The notes beneath the pieces were generated by a model. That model ran no database searches and had not been told where the DNA came from. It worked only from the letters and a program-made list of their open reading frames with translations. A stretch of DNA of 64,000 nucleotides from Bryobacterales bacterium (lineage in GTDB: Bacteria; Acidobacteriota; Terriglobia; Bryobacterales; UBA6623): the NCBI GenBank assembly GCA_028819575.1, contig JAPPLB010000002.1:1-64000 (forward strand), in the 5' to 3' direction. The position numbers and the translations under genes are program-made. How positions within the stretch are numbered: position 1 is the first letter of the stretch; each line of letters opens with the position of its first letter. Shown in pieces: positions 49,550-59,176 of the stretch.

Positions 49550-50817
49550 CCGGCATGTTCCTGTTTGCCGAGCGCAATGATGCGGTACCCCAAAGCGACG
49601 GACACCAGGTAAGCGCCCAGGATCTCGCTGTCTCCGAGGCTTTGGTCGAACAAGCCTGCTACAAGCAGACCCACAGTAGCCGCGGCCACACCATGAGGAA
49701 GCCAAGACAGTCTGTGAACTGCCCTTATTTGCCCGCGGGCGGCTGAGGCGTGGTCCCGGAAGACGGTTAGCAGAAACCATAGGATAAACATGGTTGCCGG
49801 GATGCCCCGTTCCGCTGCGTAGTGGATCACAACATTATGTAAGTGAGCGTAATAGCCCGGGGGGCGCTCCCCAGCGCCAGCCGGCTGAAAGTCGTCAAAA
49901 CGCTCCCGAACCCGCTCCGGCCCCACGCCGAACCAGGGGTGAGCTTCCACCATTCGTACACCCGTTTGCCACATCAGAAGCCGATTTGAATAGGAATCGG
50001 GCTCACCGACGGACTTCAACCTCTGCCTCACTGGTTCCGGAGCGATTCCCATCAATAGCACGAACCCGATCGGCGCGATCCACAGCAGCCTTGGTTTCCA
50101 ATGCCAAACGAGATAGGCGCCACCAGCGAGAGCAGCCGCCCAGGTGCTTCGCGTATAACTCAGCAACAGCACCATCCCGAACACCGCTCCGACCCCGACC
50201 CACACGCCACGTCCCCGCCAGCGCTGTTTTTGACTGAACAGCAGATAACTTGCCAATATCAGCGCCACAAGCATCAGGACTTGGCTGAATGTCATCCAAT
50301 GGCTGAAGAATCCAGTGATGCGGCGACCGACATAACTGTAGTAGAAGCTCTGGCCGCTCGCGTATGCTTCGCCCGCTTTCCACGCGAACTGGCCCAGCGC
50401 CGTGATACTGGATGCCAACATGGCGACGAAGAGCGCTTCGAGCAAGCGCTGAACCTGGCTCATTGTTCGAAAAAGTGAAAACACGACCGGCAGGGTCAAG
50501 AAGACGAGCAGTTTTCGCACTTGCGGCCAGCCAGCCGCCGGGTCATCCGAGAAGGCGAGCGACAGCAATGTCCATGAGACGAAACCCACGAGGGGGGTGG
50601 CGATCGGAGGCACCCGGATACGTTCCCTGGAAGCAACCAACCCTACACATGCCGCGGCAAGAGCCGTATGCGCCACAAAGATCGAGACGAGTTGACCCAC
50701 ACTTGAGACAAACGCCGCGACGAAAGCGTAGCGTCTCAGGCGATCGCGCAGGTCAACCCCGACTGCGGGCGAGATCGTGCGGACTTCGGATGCCATTGAA
50801 ACCAACCAGTATGCCAT
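49546..50817 (-). CDS. O-antigen ligase/polymerase-like (Wzy_C) membrane protein
   Basis: Multiple hydrophobic segments; TRSTWAAALAGGAYL, HPWFGVGPERVRERF, HLHNVVIHYAAERGIPATMFILWFLL. Confidence 0.85.
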   Translation of the reverse strand: MAYWLVSMASEVRTISPAVGVDLRDRLRRYAFVAAFVSSVGQLVSIFVAHTALAAACVGLVASRERIRVPPIATPLVGFVSWTLLSLAFSDDPAAGWPQVRKLLVFLTLPVVFSLFRTMSQVQRLLEALFVAMLASSITALGQFAWKAGEAYASGQSFYYSYVGRRITGFFSHWMTFSQVLMLVALILASYLLFSQKQRWRGRGVWVGVGAVFGMVLLLSYTRSTWAAALAGGAYLVWHWKPRLLWIAPIGFVLLMGIAPEPVRQRLKSVGEPDSYSNRLLMWQTGVRMVEAHPWFGVGPERVRERFDDFQPAGAGERPPGYYAHLHNVVIHYAAERGIPATMFILWFLLTVFRDHASAARGQIRAVHRLSWLPHGVAAATVGLLVAGLFDQSLGDSEILGAYLVSVALGYRIIALGKQEHAG

Positions 50818-51148
50818 CGGGATCGAGCGGGAAGGTCGCCAACCGATCCAAATACGTCTGTACGCTTACGGACCTCCGATAACGGTCCGCCGCCGCGCGA
50901 GGAGAACGACCGCTGTTGTTCTCGGGATTATCTGTCGCGCCGGCAGAAATGCATGCAGTCGTCTTTACGGTACCCGTTGGCGTCGCGGCGGGATCCGAGG
51001 TTTCCCGACGATCGGCACGGATCGAGTTACCCGTAGCGCTGTAACGAACGCCGAGGATCGCGTCCGCAGCCGTGACGTCTGCCGCTTCCTCTCGGAAATG
51101 GCCATGCCGGGTGGCGTCGCGGCGGCGAATCCGTCTCGGCGTTGCAAA

Positions 51149-52453
51149 TCACACTTCTTCCAGCGGTTCGCTCGAGTCGCCGAACTTCTTCGGGCGGATT
51201 CCGAATTTGGCAAGCATCGAGAGATAAAGGCCGCACGCCTTGCGGTCCGGTTTCTCGAGGTAGTCGAGGGTGCGCCCACCTTGAATCTGCCCGCCGGCGC
51301 CACCCAGCAACACAATAGGCAACTGCTTGGCGTCGTGCCGGCCCGTCAGCATGCTTGAGCAATACATAAGCATCGAGTTGTCGAGCGCAGTTCTTTCACC
51401 CTCCTGAATCTGGTCCAGCTTACGAGCGATGTAGGCGAACTGCTCCAGGAAGAACTGATTCACCCTCAGGTAGTCGGCGTCGTCCCGATGGGATAGTTCG
51501 TGGTGGCCGACATCGACGCCCAAATGCCGGAACAGCAGATAGCTGTGATCGTTGTTGAGCTTCAGCGTCGAGACACGCGTCGTGTCGGTCTGGAAGCCAA
51601 GCACCAGGATGTCGCACATCAGCCGCATGTGCTCGGCGAGATTCTGTGGAATGCCGTCCGGCGGACGCGGAATGTTGGGCTTGTCGAGCGTCGGCCGCCA
51701 ACCTTGCATCTCCCCGTTGCTGCCGGCCTGCTCGATGCGACGCTCGACCTCTCGTACGGAGTTGAGGTACTCGTCGAGCTTGTGTTGATCGGCCGAGCTG
51801 ATATTCCGGCGAAACCGATTCGCGTCGGACAGCACGGCATCGAGCACGCTCTTGTCCGCTTCTTGTACAGAATCCTTGAAAAGTCGATCGAATGCGAGGG
51901 CCGGATAGAGTTCCAAAGGCGTCGGGGTCGTCGGAGAACTCCACGAGATATGCGAGCTGTAGAGCATCGAGTAGTTCTTGTGGATTCCCGGATTCGATCT
52001 CTCACAACCGAGCACCAAGCTGGGAACCTTGGTCGAATATCCATACTGTTGAGCTACGACCTGGTCGACGCTCGTGCCGGAACGAATCTCGCCACCGGAC
52101 GCGAGTGGCGCACCGGAAAGCAGGTTGCCGGTCTGCGAACTGTGGATGTTGCCCTTGAGGGCTTCCTCGTTGTACAGCCCGCGGACAAAAAGAAGTTTCT
52201 CACGGAAGTCAGCCAGTGGAGTCAACACCTGGCCGAGCGCCATCTGCTTACCTTCACCCCTGGCCCACCATTCTTTGCTCCTAAATCCATTCCCCGAGAA
52301 CAGCACGGCCAAACGAACAGGAGCCTGGCTACTGTTCTTCACGGCGGCGGCCGCTCGGTCACCCCATACAGGGACAGACTCCATCCATGGCAACGCCATC
52401 GTGACACCGAGGCCGCGGAGGAAGGTGCGGCGAGAAAAGAGATGAGTCCTCAT
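51149..52453 (-). CDS. DUF1552 protein
   Basis: FSRRTFLRGLGVTMALPWMESV leader; LLSGAPLASGGEIRSGTSVDQVVAQ; LDEYLNSVREVERRIEQ. Confidence 0.9.
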   Translation of the reverse strand: MRTHLFSRRTFLRGLGVTMALPWMESVPVWGDRAAAAVKNSSQAPVRLAVLFSGNGFRSKEWWARGEGKQMALGQVLTPLADFREKLLFVRGLYNEEALKGNIHSSQTGNLLSGAPLASGGEIRSGTSVDQVVAQQYGYSTKVPSLVLGCERSNPGIHKNYSMLYSSHISWSSPTTPTPLELYPALAFDRLFKDSVQEADKSVLDAVLSDANRFRRNISSADQHKLDEYLNSVREVERRIEQAGSNGEMQGWRPTLDKPNIPRPPDGIPQNLAEHMRLMCDILVLGFQTDTTRVSTLKLNNDHSYLLFRHLGVDVGHHELSHRDDADYLRVNQFFLEQFAYIARKLDQIQEGERTALDNSMLMYCSSMLTGRHDAKQLPIVLLGGAGGQIQGGRTLDYLEKPDRKACGLYLSMLAKFGIRPKKFGDSSEPLEEV

Positions 52454-52481
52454 GAGCTACCTCCTGAATACCATGGATGGT

Positions 52482-55400
52482 TCACCGCGCATCTGCAAGT
52501 GGAGTCTCTCTGCCCCGGATTCTCCGGAACTGAGGACTCTGGACAATCATATCGATGACCGACGAAAAACGGTAGCCGTTTTTCGGGAGCCGCTCCTGCA
52601 TTTCGGCGAGCAGCGGTTCATCCGAGAGCTGCACTTCCCGGCCGAGGGCGTAGCCCAGCAGTTTGCGGCAGAACTGGCGGAGGATGGCTTGAGTACGCTT
52701 CTCCAGGAGGTATTCCCGCAGGCCCTCCAAACCGTTGATTCGACTTCCGTCGGGAAGGTTCGTGCGGGTGTCGATGGGTCGGCCGGCGAGATCACTCTGA
52801 CGGCGGCGGCCGATGGCATCAAAGCCCTCCAGCGCGAAGCCGAACGGGTCGATCCTCTGGTGGCATGAAGAGCATTGAGGGTCGCTGGTATGTCGTGCGA
52901 CCAGTTGGCGGACCGTCAACCCTTCGATTTCGGTTTCATCGGCGGGAAGTTGAGGGACTTTTCGAGGCGGGCGGGGCAACTTCTCCCCCAGGAGCACTTC
53001 GCTGACCCAGTTTCCTCGAAGGATCGGGCTCGTTCGCGATGCGCCCGATTGTCTCGCGAGGGTTGCCGCAAGCCCCAAGATTCCACCACGCCCATGCCGA
53101 CGCATGCCTTCGATACGACGCCATGACTCTCCTTCGACTCCCTCGATTCCATAGAAGCGAGCCATGCGTTCGTTCAGGAAGGTGTGGTCGGCGTCGAACA
53201 GACTCAGCAAGGAGCCGTCTCTTTGGAATACATCGGTGAAGAACCTGATCGATTCCTCGTACATGTCGCCGCGAAGATCCTCGAACTCAGGAAAGTACTT
53301 TTCGCTCTTCTCGTCGAGCGAATCGAAATCCTGGATATGCAACCACTGGCAGGCGAACTCCGTGGCCAAGCGCCGCACACGATCGTCCGTCAACATTCGC
53401 CGGGTTTGTTTCTTCAGCGCTGCAGGTTCGTGCAGGGCGCCTGAGGCGGCGAGGGCACGGAGTTCCCGATCCGGTTGCGACGACCAGAGGAAGTAACTCA
53501 GACGGCTCGCGAGTTCCCAATCGGAAACCGTGGCGGCATCCGTACTGATTGGCGCGTTTTCGAGCCGGTACAGAAAAGCCGGCGCGACGAAGACACGGGC
53601 GAGAGTCAGCCGAAAGGCATCTTCGTGGGACAGTTCCTGACCGCGCATGTCTCGATACAGACCGCGTAACTCATCCGCTTCATCAAGGGTCAGCGGGCGG
53701 CGCCAGGCTTGTGCGGCGAAATCGACGAGCGCGTCGACCTGTATGGGCTCGTGAGCAACCAGCTCTTTGCGGTACGCGGCGGCTCGCTGGTCAAACGGCT
53801 CGCGAAGAGGTTTGACCGCCTCGTACTGAGAACGATCTTCGACTCCGTTGCCTTCGAACGCTTCCAGGAGCAGGTCCAACGCAGTGACTCTCAGCAATGG
53901 ACTCCGACTGACGTAGTGAAGCTCTTGCCAGAGCCGGTCGAGTCGAGATTTCTGCGCATCGTCGAGCATCAGCCGCGAGAGATGATCATCCTCCCGATAA
54001 AACAGCGCAAGCGTGAGCACTTCGTCGACGGGAACGATCTGGTTGAAGCAAAGCGCCGCCGGAAACAGGCTGCGGTACTCATCGAATGCCGCCTCGAGCC
54101 GCCGCCGGGCCGGGTTGTTCCGGTCGATGAGAAAGGCCCGATTGAAGGAAACATCTCTACGATCCGCGAACACCTGGGTGACTCTGGAGAAGGTGACAAC
54201 GACCTCGCTCGGGAGCAGCCCGGAGGTGATGGCCGGCGTCCCGACGGCCACGTCCACTTGTACGCTCCCGCCGCCTCCCATCTCCTTGTCGAGCACGGCG
54301 GTTGCCACCAGCTCGCGACCGGCCGCCAAGTGGCCGGGCAAACGGATCGTCATCACTGAGGGAGCGCTTGTCCAGACGGAGGCAGGGTCGATGGCGCTCC
54401 CATCGGGACGCCTGCCGAACATCCCCACATCCCAGCCCCACTGCTCCGAGCCATCCGCTGGTTCGAAGAGGTCCGAACCTCGATACAGCTCTCGGACGTC
54501 ACGCAGGTACATGTCCGGGCGGCCGGCTGCGACAAGCCGCGGCTCTTTCCACACTACGTGGTCATGATCGCCGCCATCCCCCGCGTCCGTGGTCACGAGC
54601 GAGAGGACGACGGTTTTTTCTCCGCGTAGATCCTCGGGGATGGAGAAACGGATTTCCTGCTGCGTGAGCAAGGGATCGGCCGGTTCCATCCATCGTGACG
54701 GGCCTCCCTTTCTCCCGATCAGGCCGACGGGACCAAACGTCCAAAGCCCCCTCTGCCACGCGGCGATGTCTTCCGCGAGAGCGGGAGCGTCCTGCGGCGC
54801 CGCGCGGCGCCACCGGGAACGGAGGTCGTCCAGGAGCAGCGATGACGGGGGGCCGGTGAGGCTTTTCCAGAGAGTGGCGAGATACTTTGCGCTCAGGCCG
54901 CGTTCGCGCGCCACGGCCTCGATCGTCTTACCGCCCGTCGTGAGCGCGTCCCGTTCAACAAGGGTCGCGGCAAGGTATTTCTCCAGCGGCAGGCGGCCGG
55001 CCAAGCCGATTCGAGTGTCACCGTGGACAGCGACGTTGCCGACTTTCGAACCGACCCCAAGATCCGCGGTGTCAGCAAACTGCCCGTAGAGAGAACGAAT
55101 CTCGGCAAGGGTTTCGTCTGTCCAGTCGCGACGGGTCGTGTTTGGCGAGAAGCGGAAGCCATCCGGGAGCAGCACGGCATGGCGGGCAATCCGCTTCGCT
55201 GCGTCGAGATACTTGTTCAACAGGGCCGGTGACATGACGAGCGCGTTGCCGGTATTCGTGAATCCTTCCCCCGCCGCGCTATCGGTGGGGAATTCGCGGG
55301 CCGGATTCAAGTCGACTGCTGTCAAGTCCCGGATCGTGTAGGTGTACTCGGCATTGTTGAGCCGACGCAGAACAACCGGTCCCGGATCTCCGGCATTGGC

Positions 55401-55877
55401 CAAAGCCTCGGCATGGAGATACCGTTCGGCCCAGCCGCGCAGTTTATTCCGCTGCTCCGATGAGGGCGGCCTTGCGGACTCGGGCGGCATCTCACCGTTG
55501 TCGAGCATTTCGACAACCTTGAGCCAGGTCTTCGTGTCTCCTCGCACTTCCGCCAGTGTCGCGAACCGTTCGAGATCCAGCTCACCAACTCGAGCCGCCG
55601 TTGAATGGCAGCCCAGGCAGAACTGCCGCATGATCGGCCGAACCTCAGTCCGGTATTCGTCAGCCAATCCAGCGAAGAAACGCAGGCCGGGCTCGGCCGA
55701 GTGAACCCTGGGCGCGCAAACCAAAGCTGCGCCCAGAAGCGCCAAGACAGCGAAGGAGCGGGGAGCAATGAACACGTTCTTCTTGCGGCAGCAGGAAGTG
55801 AATTTCCGCCAAAGGCCCAAGGCGGCAAAAAAGTTCATGCCGGGCTTGCCATCGAGTTCAGGGAAAGTTGGTTGCAT
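52482..55877 (-). CDS. DUF1587/1592/1588/1585-type cytochrome-like protein
   Basis: FCLGCHS, LRRLNNAEYTYTIRDLTAVDL, FLWSSQPDRELRALAASGAL, DPQCSSCHQRIDPFGFALEGFDAIGRRR; start uncertain (55877 or 55838), ORF beyond that is repeat. Confidence 0.88.
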   Translation of the reverse strand: MQPTFPELDGKPGMNFFAALGLWRKFTSCCRKKNVFIAPRSFAVLALLGAALVCAPRVHSAEPGLRFFAGLADEYRTEVRPIMRQFCLGCHSTAARVGELDLERFATLAEVRGDTKTWLKVVEMLDNGEMPPESARPPSSEQRNKLRGWAERYLHAEALANAGDPGPVVLRRLNNAEYTYTIRDLTAVDLNPAREFPTDSAAGEGFTNTGNALVMSPALLNKYLDAAKRIARHAVLLPDGFRFSPNTTRRDWTDETLAEIRSLYGQFADTADLGVGSKVGNVAVHGDTRIGLAGRLPLEKYLAATLVERDALTTGGKTIEAVARERGLSAKYLATLWKSLTGPPSSLLLDDLRSRWRRAAPQDAPALAEDIAAWQRGLWTFGPVGLIGRKGGPSRWMEPADPLLTQQEIRFSIPEDLRGEKTVVLSLVTTDAGDGGDHDHVVWKEPRLVAAGRPDMYLRDVRELYRGSDLFEPADGSEQWGWDVGMFGRRPDGSAIDPASVWTSAPSVMTIRLPGHLAAGRELVATAVLDKEMGGGGSVQVDVAVGTPAITSGLLPSEVVVTFSRVTQVFADRRDVSFNRAFLIDRNNPARRRLEAAFDEYRSLFPAALCFNQIVPVDEVLTLALFYREDDHLSRLMLDDAQKSRLDRLWQELHYVSRSPLLRVTALDLLLEAFEGNGVEDRSQYEAVKPLREPFDQRAAAYRKELVAHEPIQVDALVDFAAQAWRRPLTLDEADELRGLYRDMRGQELSHEDAFRLTLARVFVAPAFLYRLENAPISTDAATVSDWELASRLSYFLWSSQPDRELRALAASGALHEPAALKKQTRRMLTDDRVRRLATEFACQWLHIQDFDSLDEKSEKYFPEFEDLRGDMYEESIRFFTDVFQRDGSLLSLFDADHTFLNERMARFYGIEGVEGESWRRIEGMRRHGRGGILGLAATLARQSGASRTSPILRGNWVSEVLLGEKLPRPPRKVPQLPADETEIEGLTVRQLVARHTSDPQCSSCHQRIDPFGFALEGFDAIGRRRQSDLAGRPIDTRTNLPDGSRINGLEGLREYLLEKRTQAILRQFCRKLLGYALGREVQLSDEPLLAEMQERLPKNGYRFSSVIDMIVQSPQFRRIRGRETPLADAR

Positions 55878-55989
55878 GATACGGTCACTCTCGTCCCACT
55901 TTCCTAGCAAAATTGTAGCGCTGATCGAGCACAGCGCCACAAGCCGAAGTCTGACAACGCAATCCAGAGCGCCCCCTTTCTCAGCATGA

Positions 55990-56160
55990 CTCATTGGACT
56001 TTCACCGCAGCGGAGGAAGCCCGGAGGACGACGGGAGCTGTGGCGAACGGCGCTCCTCTCAAGGCCGACCGAGAACGGCGGACGGGACGTGGACCCTTGA
56101 CCGGGGGGCCGAGAAATGCCGGGAAATCGTGGGGAATAGCGGGTAGGGAAGCACAAAAGC
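55990..56160 (-). repeat. Third repeat module, inverted copy
   Basis: Reverse complement matches 19424-19580 core and adjoining heptamer array. Confidence 0.85.
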
Positions 56161-56311
56161 CGTGTTCCGAGTCTCGTGTCTCGTGAAAACCCTTACAAGC
56201 CGTGTTGCCGGCACAGGGGGCGGCAGCCGCCACAGCGAGCGCCGCGGGGACGGGAAGTCAAACTTGATGATTTCCGCCTCGTTGTCCTCATGCTATGCCG
56301 TCTGGGACGGG

Positions 56312-56333
56312 AAAAAGACTGAAGGGCTTCAGT
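56312..56333 (-). terminator. Palindromic hairpin + T-run (minus orientation)
   Basis: gaaaaagactgaagggcttcagt = inverted copy of 266-288 module. Confidence 0.45.
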
Positions 56334-56555
56334 ACCAAAAGGTCATGTTTCGTGATTCGTGTCTCGTGACTCATGACCCGCCCAGGCTTCGCCGCACCGG
56401 TTGAGGAGAAGACAGGGTCGCGGCATGCCGTCCTCGCAGAGGACGATTCGGTGAGCGGACTCTTTGCCGTGATTACTGCAAGAAGCCGCACCCGCGTTAG
56501 AATTGCTATGGAGGATGGGCGGAAGCATCGCGCGTTCCCGGACCACTACGGCCTG

Positions 56556-59171
56556 ATGAGTTCTCCCCGCGGCATGCCTGCGAAGGTCATAGCTCTCTTG
56601 TTCGTCAGCCTCGCCGCGTACCCGCAAACGGGGGCCGACATCGGCGGCGCCGCGCACGAAGTGCTCGCGGAACACTGTCTGTCCTGCCATGGCTCGGCGA
56701 AGACGTCGGGGCTCGATCTTCGAAATCGCGAGGCGTTGCTGCGGGGAGGCGTTCGCGGACCGGCCGTGGTTGTGAGCCAAGCCGAGTCGAGCATGCTCTA
56801 CCAAGCCGCGGCTCACCTTGGAGATCTGAAGATGCCGCCGGGGAGCGCCCATCCGTTACCTGACGATCAGCTCGACATCCTGCGACGCTGGATTGACGCG
56901 GGCTCTCCCTACCCGATGGCGGAAAGCGCCTCCGGTTCGGACTTTGACGAAGAATGGTGGTCGTTCAAGACGCCCCGCCGTCCCGAAGCGCCGGAAGTCA
57001 AGGATGCCGATGCAGCGAACCCGATTGACGCTTTCGTGTTCAAGAGGTGGGAGCAGAAGGGACTGCGCCACGCTCCAACGGCAAGCAAGCACGTGCTGGC
57101 AAGACGAGCCTATTTCGACTTGACCGGCCTGCCTCCGACACCGGAGGAGGTCAATCAATTCGTCACCGACGAATCGCCCGACGCTTACCAGAAACTGATC
57201 GACCGGCTTCTTGAATCAAAGCACTACGGGGAGCGCTGGGGCCGTCACTGGCTGGATGTCGTTCGTTACGCCGACAGCGGCGGTTTCGAGACCGACGAGT
57301 TTTATCCCGAGGCGTGGCGGTATCGGGACTACGTGATCAAATCGTTCAACGAAGACAAACCCTTCGATCGGTTCGTCCAGGAGCAAATCGCCGCGGACGA
57401 ACTCTGGCCGGACAATCTGGATCTCCATGACAGCAGTTACGCGATTCGCCCGGAGAAAGTGGAACACCTGGAGGCGCGCGTCGGAACCGGTCTCTATACG
57501 TTCGGCACCGCCATTGGCGAGTCATATCTCGAGACGCCGCAGTTGCTTTACGAACGCTTCACGGACTGGGTCGACACGACCGGGGCCGCCTTCATGGGAC
57601 TCACGGTAGGTTGCGCCCGGTGTCACGATCACAAGTTCGATCCGATCACTCAGGAAGAGTACTTCCGGCTGCAGGCGATATTTGCAGCGAGTCAACCGGT
57701 CCGCCTTTCGGTGGTCACGAAGATGACGGAGTTTCACCGGAACGAGGCCTACCCCCGTTACATCGCGCTCGATGAGAGCCGCAATGCCTACGAACTGTTT
57801 CTCGATCGTGTCAAACAACGTCTCGTCGACGAAAAGAAGAAGGAGTTCGATGCGGCCGTGGCCGCTGCGTTCGATGTGCCGGAAGAAGACCGATCCGCCG
57901 AGCAGAAGAAGCTTGCCGCCCCTCTGGTCGAGGCGGTTGCCGGGATCAAACCCGAGGAACAGTTGAGTGCCGAGGAAGAAACCGAGAAGACCCGGTTACA
58001 GCTTGCGATCGCCGATGCAGTGATTGCGGTTCCTCGAAAAGACGCCTCGCACAGCGTCCGCTTCGATGCGTTGTTCGACATCCCCTCGGCGATGGTGCTG
58101 GGACCGGTCCTGCCGGAGTTGATCCCCGAGATCCACGTTCTCGAGAGAGGAGACCTCGGAAGCCACAAGGCCAAGGTGGGTCCCGGCCTGCCCGCCTCGC
58201 TCAGCCGTGGTGACGAGTTCGAGAAACGAGACTCGAACGGCCCGCGGTATCGCAAGAAGCTGGCCCTGTGGCTTACGAGTCCCGACCATCCACTTGTTGC
58301 CCGGGTGATTGTCAATCGCCTCTGGCAGTGGCATTTCGGGCGCGGGATCGTCGGCAGCGCCAATGATTTCGGACGGCAGGGTCAACCGCCGACCCATCCC
58401 GAGCTGCTTGATTGGCTGGCCGCGGAATTCGTCGCTCGCGGCTGGAGCCTCAAATCGATGCACCGGCTGATGATGACGTCTTACGTCTATCAAATGTCGA
58501 GTCAATTCTCGAGCCGGGAGAATCTTGCCATCGACGAAGACAACCGCTACCTGTGGCGCGCCAACCGGCGGCGCCTGGAAGCGGAGGCCGTTTGGGACGC
58601 GATCCATGCGGTGGCGGGCACCCTGAACCGGAAGATGGGAGGGCGCCCCTTCGTGCCGCCGCTTTCCGACGCCGAGCTTGCGCCGCTGCGCAATAAATGG
58701 TGGTGGACGGTTCCGGCCGACCCGGGGGACCACTCGCGGCGGGGAGTCTACATGCTGGCGCGCCGCACCTTCCCGTTCCCGATGTTCGACAAGTTCGACA
58801 CGCCGGATCCGGCCGTGAGCAGCTCGGGCAGGGAAGTGACCACGGTCGCTCCGCAGTCGCTGTTCCTGCTCAACAATCCGATCGTCTTCCGGCAGGCCAT
58901 GGAGCTTGCCGGCCGGCTCGTCCGGGAAGCCGGGGAAGACCCTGACGCAAGGGTCAATCTTCTGTGGCGCATCAGTTTCGCGCGGCCTCCCACGGATGCC
59001 GAAAAGCGGGAGGCGCTCGAACTGCTGGGGTCTGCTACCCCCGAGGGATGGAAGGAGAGGCCGGACAAGCTCCCCGCGAGCCTGGAGAACATCGATCCGG
59101 CAGCGGCGCGGGCGTTGACGGAGCTTTGCCTGACGGTCTTTAATCTGAATGAGTTTCTATTTGTCGATTGA
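56556..59171 (+). CDS. PSCyt1 + DUF1549/DUF1553 protein
   Basis: [56 protein letters not shown]; start 56556 inferred. Confidence 0.92.
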   Translation: MSSPRGMPAKVIALLFVSLAAYPQTGADIGGAAHEVLAEHCLSCHGSAKTSGLDLRNREALLRGGVRGPAVVVSQAESSMLYQAAAHLGDLKMPPGSAHPLPDDQLDILRRWIDAGSPYPMAESASGSDFDEEWWSFKTPRRPEAPEVKDADAANPIDAFVFKRWEQKGLRHAPTASKHVLARRAYFDLTGLPPTPEEVNQFVTDESPDAYQKLIDRLLESKHYGERWGRHWLDVVRYADSGGFETDEFYPEAWRYRDYVIKSFNEDKPFDRFVQEQIAADELWPDNLDLHDSSYAIRPEKVEHLEARVGTGLYTFGTAIGESYLETPQLLYERFTDWVDTTGAAFMGLTVGCARCHDHKFDPITQEEYFRLQAIFAASQPVRLSVVTKMTEFHRNEAYPRYIALDESRNAYELFLDRVKQRLVDEKKKEFDAAVAAAFDVPEEDRSAEQKKLAAPLVEAVAGIKPEEQLSAEEETEKTRLQLAIADAVIAVPRKDASHSVRFDALFDIPSAMVLGPVLPELIPEIHVLERGDLGSHKAKVGPGLPASLSRGDEFEKRDSNGPRYRKKLALWLTSPDHPLVARVIVNRLWQWHFGRGIVGSANDFGRQGQPPTHPELLDWLAAEFVARGWSLKSMHRLMMTSYVYQMSSQFSSRENLAIDEDNRYLWRANRRRLEAEAVWDAIHAVAGTLNRKMGGRPFVPPLSDAELAPLRNKWWWTVPADPGDHSRRGVYMLARRTFPFPMFDKFDTPDPAVSSSGREVTTVAPQSLFLLNNPIVFRQAMELAGRLVREAGEDPDARVNLLWRISFARPPTDAEKREALELLGSATPEGWKERPDKLPASLENIDPAAARALTELCLTVFNLNEFLFVD

Positions 59172-59176
59172 ATCCG

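Noticed and set aside
50777-51358. 193-aa plus-strand ORF between O-antigen ligase and DUF1552 genes
   Set aside because: Largely overlaps the antisense 3' end of the DUF1552 gene and shows no recognisable domain
55878-56156. N-terminal extension of the DUF1592-type ORF
   Set aside because: Overlaps the inverted third repeat module; conserved sequence begins much later
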